Assembly (NCBI GenBank): GCA_043800105.1
Contig: JAZDNJ010000032.1
Location: 1-5,920 of the forward strand
Direction of reading: 5' to 3'
DNA: 5,920 nucleotides
From: JAFGTE01 sp043800105
GTDB taxonomy: Bacteria > Patescibacteriota > Gracilibacteria > UM-FILTER-43-11
This document shows positions 4,672-5,920 of this stretch, piece by piece. The notes beneath the pieces are model-generated. The model saw only the letters and a program-made list of their open reading frames with translations. It made no database searches and was not told the DNA's origin. The translations under genes were made by a program, and so were the position numbers. Within the stretch, counting starts at the first letter, position 1. Every line of letters begins with the position of its first letter.

Positions 4672-5403
4672 CTATTCCAGAACAATCACTTTCTTAGGTG
4701 CCGACTGGATAGCGGTCTCATGATAATCGTGCAGAGCATTTAAAAATGTCTGATAAGGATAGATGAAATTCAGTCCGCGTCTGGTGCCGACGTCGCTGGT
4801 AATGAAGTTTTTTCCATCGTATCCTTTTATGACCATCATGTGGTAGTAAGGTCCTTCACCAGAATAAAACGGATTGCCCAGCAGGCGGCCGGCAAAGGGG
4901 GCCACGATGATATGGCCCGCGGCCAGTTCCGTTTTCAGATCTTCGACGGTCGGATTTTCTATTATTCTGTAATCCGTAAAACCAAAATAACCCTCCAGCA
5001 TCTCGGCCGTCTGGGCCACCGTGGTGTGCAGGTAGTCTCCAAAATGCTCCTTCTGCCATTCTATCAGTCCGAAGATGTCGTTTTTGAACTGTTCCTTTGT
5101 CAGCGGTTCTTCCGAAAAATAATGGTAAGCCAGCGTTAAACTGGCCTCCTCGCAGGCTTCCTGCCAGGGCAGGCTCCAGTCGGCATCGGGCGCCTGGGGA
5201 AAAAACGGAACATCCAGATTGATGGAATCAGGCAGTGGGGCGACGGATTCCGAAACCGTTTCCGTTTCCTGATCAGTTCCCCCCTCCGCCAGCCGTTCCT
5301 CAATAGACGGCCGTGAAACAGGCACATCGGACTTGAACCGGCTTTCGTTCGGCGTGCAGGCCATCAGCAACAGAGGAACGAACAGAATGATGCTTTTCTC
5401 CAA
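4672..5403 (-). CDS. Lipoprotein with C39-like cysteine peptidase domain
   Basis: The N-terminal signal SIILFVPLLLMAC has a lipobox LMAC with the lipidated cysteine at residue 16. A Glu/Ser/Thr-rich linker follows (20-60), then a papain-like fold of the peptidase C39-like (C39_2) type. The domain opens with the typical LDVPFFPQAP (63-72), where Q70 suits the oxyanion position. The nucleophile is C84 in WQEACEEAS. The histidine is H188 in YYHMMVIKGYDG, and D204 in ITSDVGTR is the likely third catalytic residue. The usual Cys-Gly pair is Cys-Glu here. It is probably a membrane-tethered peptidase or peptide-bond hydrolase outside the cell; the substrate is unknown, and there is no ABC transporter next to it, unlike bacteriocin-processing C39 peptidases. 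The start is TTG 5403, since the signal peptide begins there and no in-frame ATG precedes residue 14. The stop is TAG. The upstream Bax-inhibitor-like gene ends 35 bp away on the same strand, so the two are probably co-transcribed. Confidence 0.85.
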   Translation of the reverse strand: MEKSIILFVPLLLMACTPNESRFKSDVPVSRPSIEERLAEGGTDQETETVSESVAPLPDSINLDVPFFPQAPDADWSLPWQEACEEASLTLAYHYFSEEPLTKEQFKNDIFGLIEWQKEHFGDYLHTTVAQTAEMLEGYFGFTDYRIIENPTVEDLKTELAAGHIIVAPFAGRLLGNPFYSGEGPYYHMMVIKGYDGKNFITSDVGTRRGLNFIYPYQTFLNALHDYHETAIQSAPKKVIVLE

Positions 5404-5414
5404 TCTGTAATTAA

Positions 5415-5440
5415 TAACTCTTAATTTTTAACTCTTAATT
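5415..5440. repeat. Tandem 12-bp direct repeat between two minus-strand genes
   Basis: TAACTCTTAATT occurs at 5415-5426 and again at 5429-5440, with a 2-bp gap and a 14-bp period. On the minus strand each copy reads AATTAAGAGTTA. The second copy runs into the stop codon of the Bax-inhibitor-like gene (5439-5441). The copies lie in the leader of the C39-like lipoprotein, where a ribosome-binding site would be expected; AAGAG in the copies is only a weak Shine-Dalgarno resemblance and is too far from the TTG start. Confidence 0.6.
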
Positions 5441-5920
5441 ATCGCCTGTCCCCCATCACCCGAAGGAGCATGAGGAAGAGATTGATGAAATCGAGGTAGA
5501 GCGTCAGAGCGCCCGTGATAGCCAGACTTTCCGGGCCGCCCGACATGGCGTAGTATTTTAGCTTTTGGTGGTCATAAGCGGCCAGGCCGGCAAACACGAC
5601 AATACCGCCGTATGTCACCATCCATTCCACCAATGGGCTGTGCAGCCAGAAGTTCAGCAGCGAGCCGATGATAATGCCGATCAGCGACATAAACAGAAAA
5701 CTGCCGAAGCCGGAAAGATCGCGGGTGGTAGTATAGCCATACAAACTGGTGGCGCCGTACATAAGCGTAGTGACCAGAAAGACCTTAAAGATGGAGGCCG
5801 CAGTGTAAACGAGGAAAATAGTGGAAAAGGTCAGGCCCGTGAGCGCGGCGTAGGCAAGGAAAGTGATAATGGCTGTCGTGTAACTCATTTTCCTGGCCCA
5901 ACCGGCCAGTGCGATCACCA
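5439..5920 (-). CDS. Bax-inhibitor-1 family membrane protein, N-terminus beyond the window
   Basis: This is the C-terminal two thirds of a BI-1/YbhL/YetJ-type protein, a seven-helix membrane family linked with calcium leak and stress tolerance. About 160 of an expected 220-240 residues are present. Family signatures, counted from the GTG codon at 5918, are GYTTTRDLSGFGSFLF (61-76), GIVVFAGLAAYDHQKLK (105-121) and ALTLYLDFINLFLMLLR (137-153). D116 and D143 match the paired aspartates of the pH-sensing site described for the B. subtilis member YetJ. Roughly five hydrophobic segments are visible, consistent with the missing two being at the N-terminus. The GTG at 5918 is almost certainly an internal valine, since the open frame continues past the edge. 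It ends in TAA with the typical short charged tail GDRR. The C39-like lipoprotein gene follows on the same strand. The family call is firm; physiological role is by analogy. Confidence 0.92.
   Translation of the reverse strand, partial: VIALAGWARKMSYTTAIITFLAYAALTGLTFSTIFLVYTAASIFKVFLVTTLMYGATSLYGYTTTRDLSGFGSFLFMSLIGIIIGSLLNFWLHSPLVEWMVTYGGIVVFAGLAAYDHQKLKYYAMSGGPESLAITGALTLYLDFINLFLMLLRVMGDRR

Noticed and set aside
192..5920. TGA read as glycine, as in Gracilibacteria and Absconditabacteria
   Set aside because: The recognised genes are complete without any in-frame TGA, which would be unlikely under that code.

Overview
The window is bacterial. Seven protein-coding genes can be supported, along with several regulatory sites and two coding-like pieces that no normal reading explains. 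Features pointing to the lineage are mixed. There is a shortened MurJ-type lipid flippase, a Bax-inhibitor-1 family membrane protein and two lipoproteins. GTG and TTG starts are used, and no convincing Shine-Dalgarno site lies at normal spacing before any start. The cytoplasmic repeat protein is of a leucine-rich type often met in uncultivated Patescibacteria (CPR). A patescibacterial origin is therefore a reasonable guess, but it is inference only. TGA and TAG both behave as stops here, which argues against the lineages that read TGA as glycine.

Left part, plus strand. Positions 1-170 hold no gene, only a terminator-like inverted repeat (63-119) and the first promoter. Two unrecognised proteins follow (192-605 and 657-1190), then a MurJ/MviN family flippase (1239-2606). 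Each is preceded by its own sigma-70-type promoter. Three plus-strand promoters have an extended -10 (TGNTAYAAT), and predicted leaders are only about 6-22 nt with no ribosome-binding site.

Middle part, plus strand. A strong extended -10 promoter at 2649-2657 leads into a leucine-rich-repeat-like cytosolic protein (2772-3824). The same frame is open from a well-placed GTG at 2682 but is cut by a TAG at 2757-2759. After its stop, a coding-like stretch with no start codon (3809-4021) continues in another frame and could be joined by a one-base change in an A5 run. This locus may be a decaying or interrupted gene spanning 2682-4021.

Right part, minus strand. An AT-rich unknown lipoprotein (4007-4636) converges on the fragment above, and both stop codons lie inside one hairpin. 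Upstream of it are a lipoprotein with a C39-like cysteine peptidase fold (4672-5403) and the C-terminal two thirds of a Bax-inhibitor-1 family protein (5439-5920, running off the edge). These last two probably form one transcript, separated by a 12-bp tandem repeat.

Apart from general envelope roles (lipid II flipping, membrane-anchored peptidase, membrane protein), the genes do not clearly form one pathway. I see no mobile element, CRISPR array, tRNA or rRNA, and no convincing new multi-gene system. The most informative oddities are the amber-interrupted repeat gene with its out-of-frame tail, and the uniform promoter and leader architecture.
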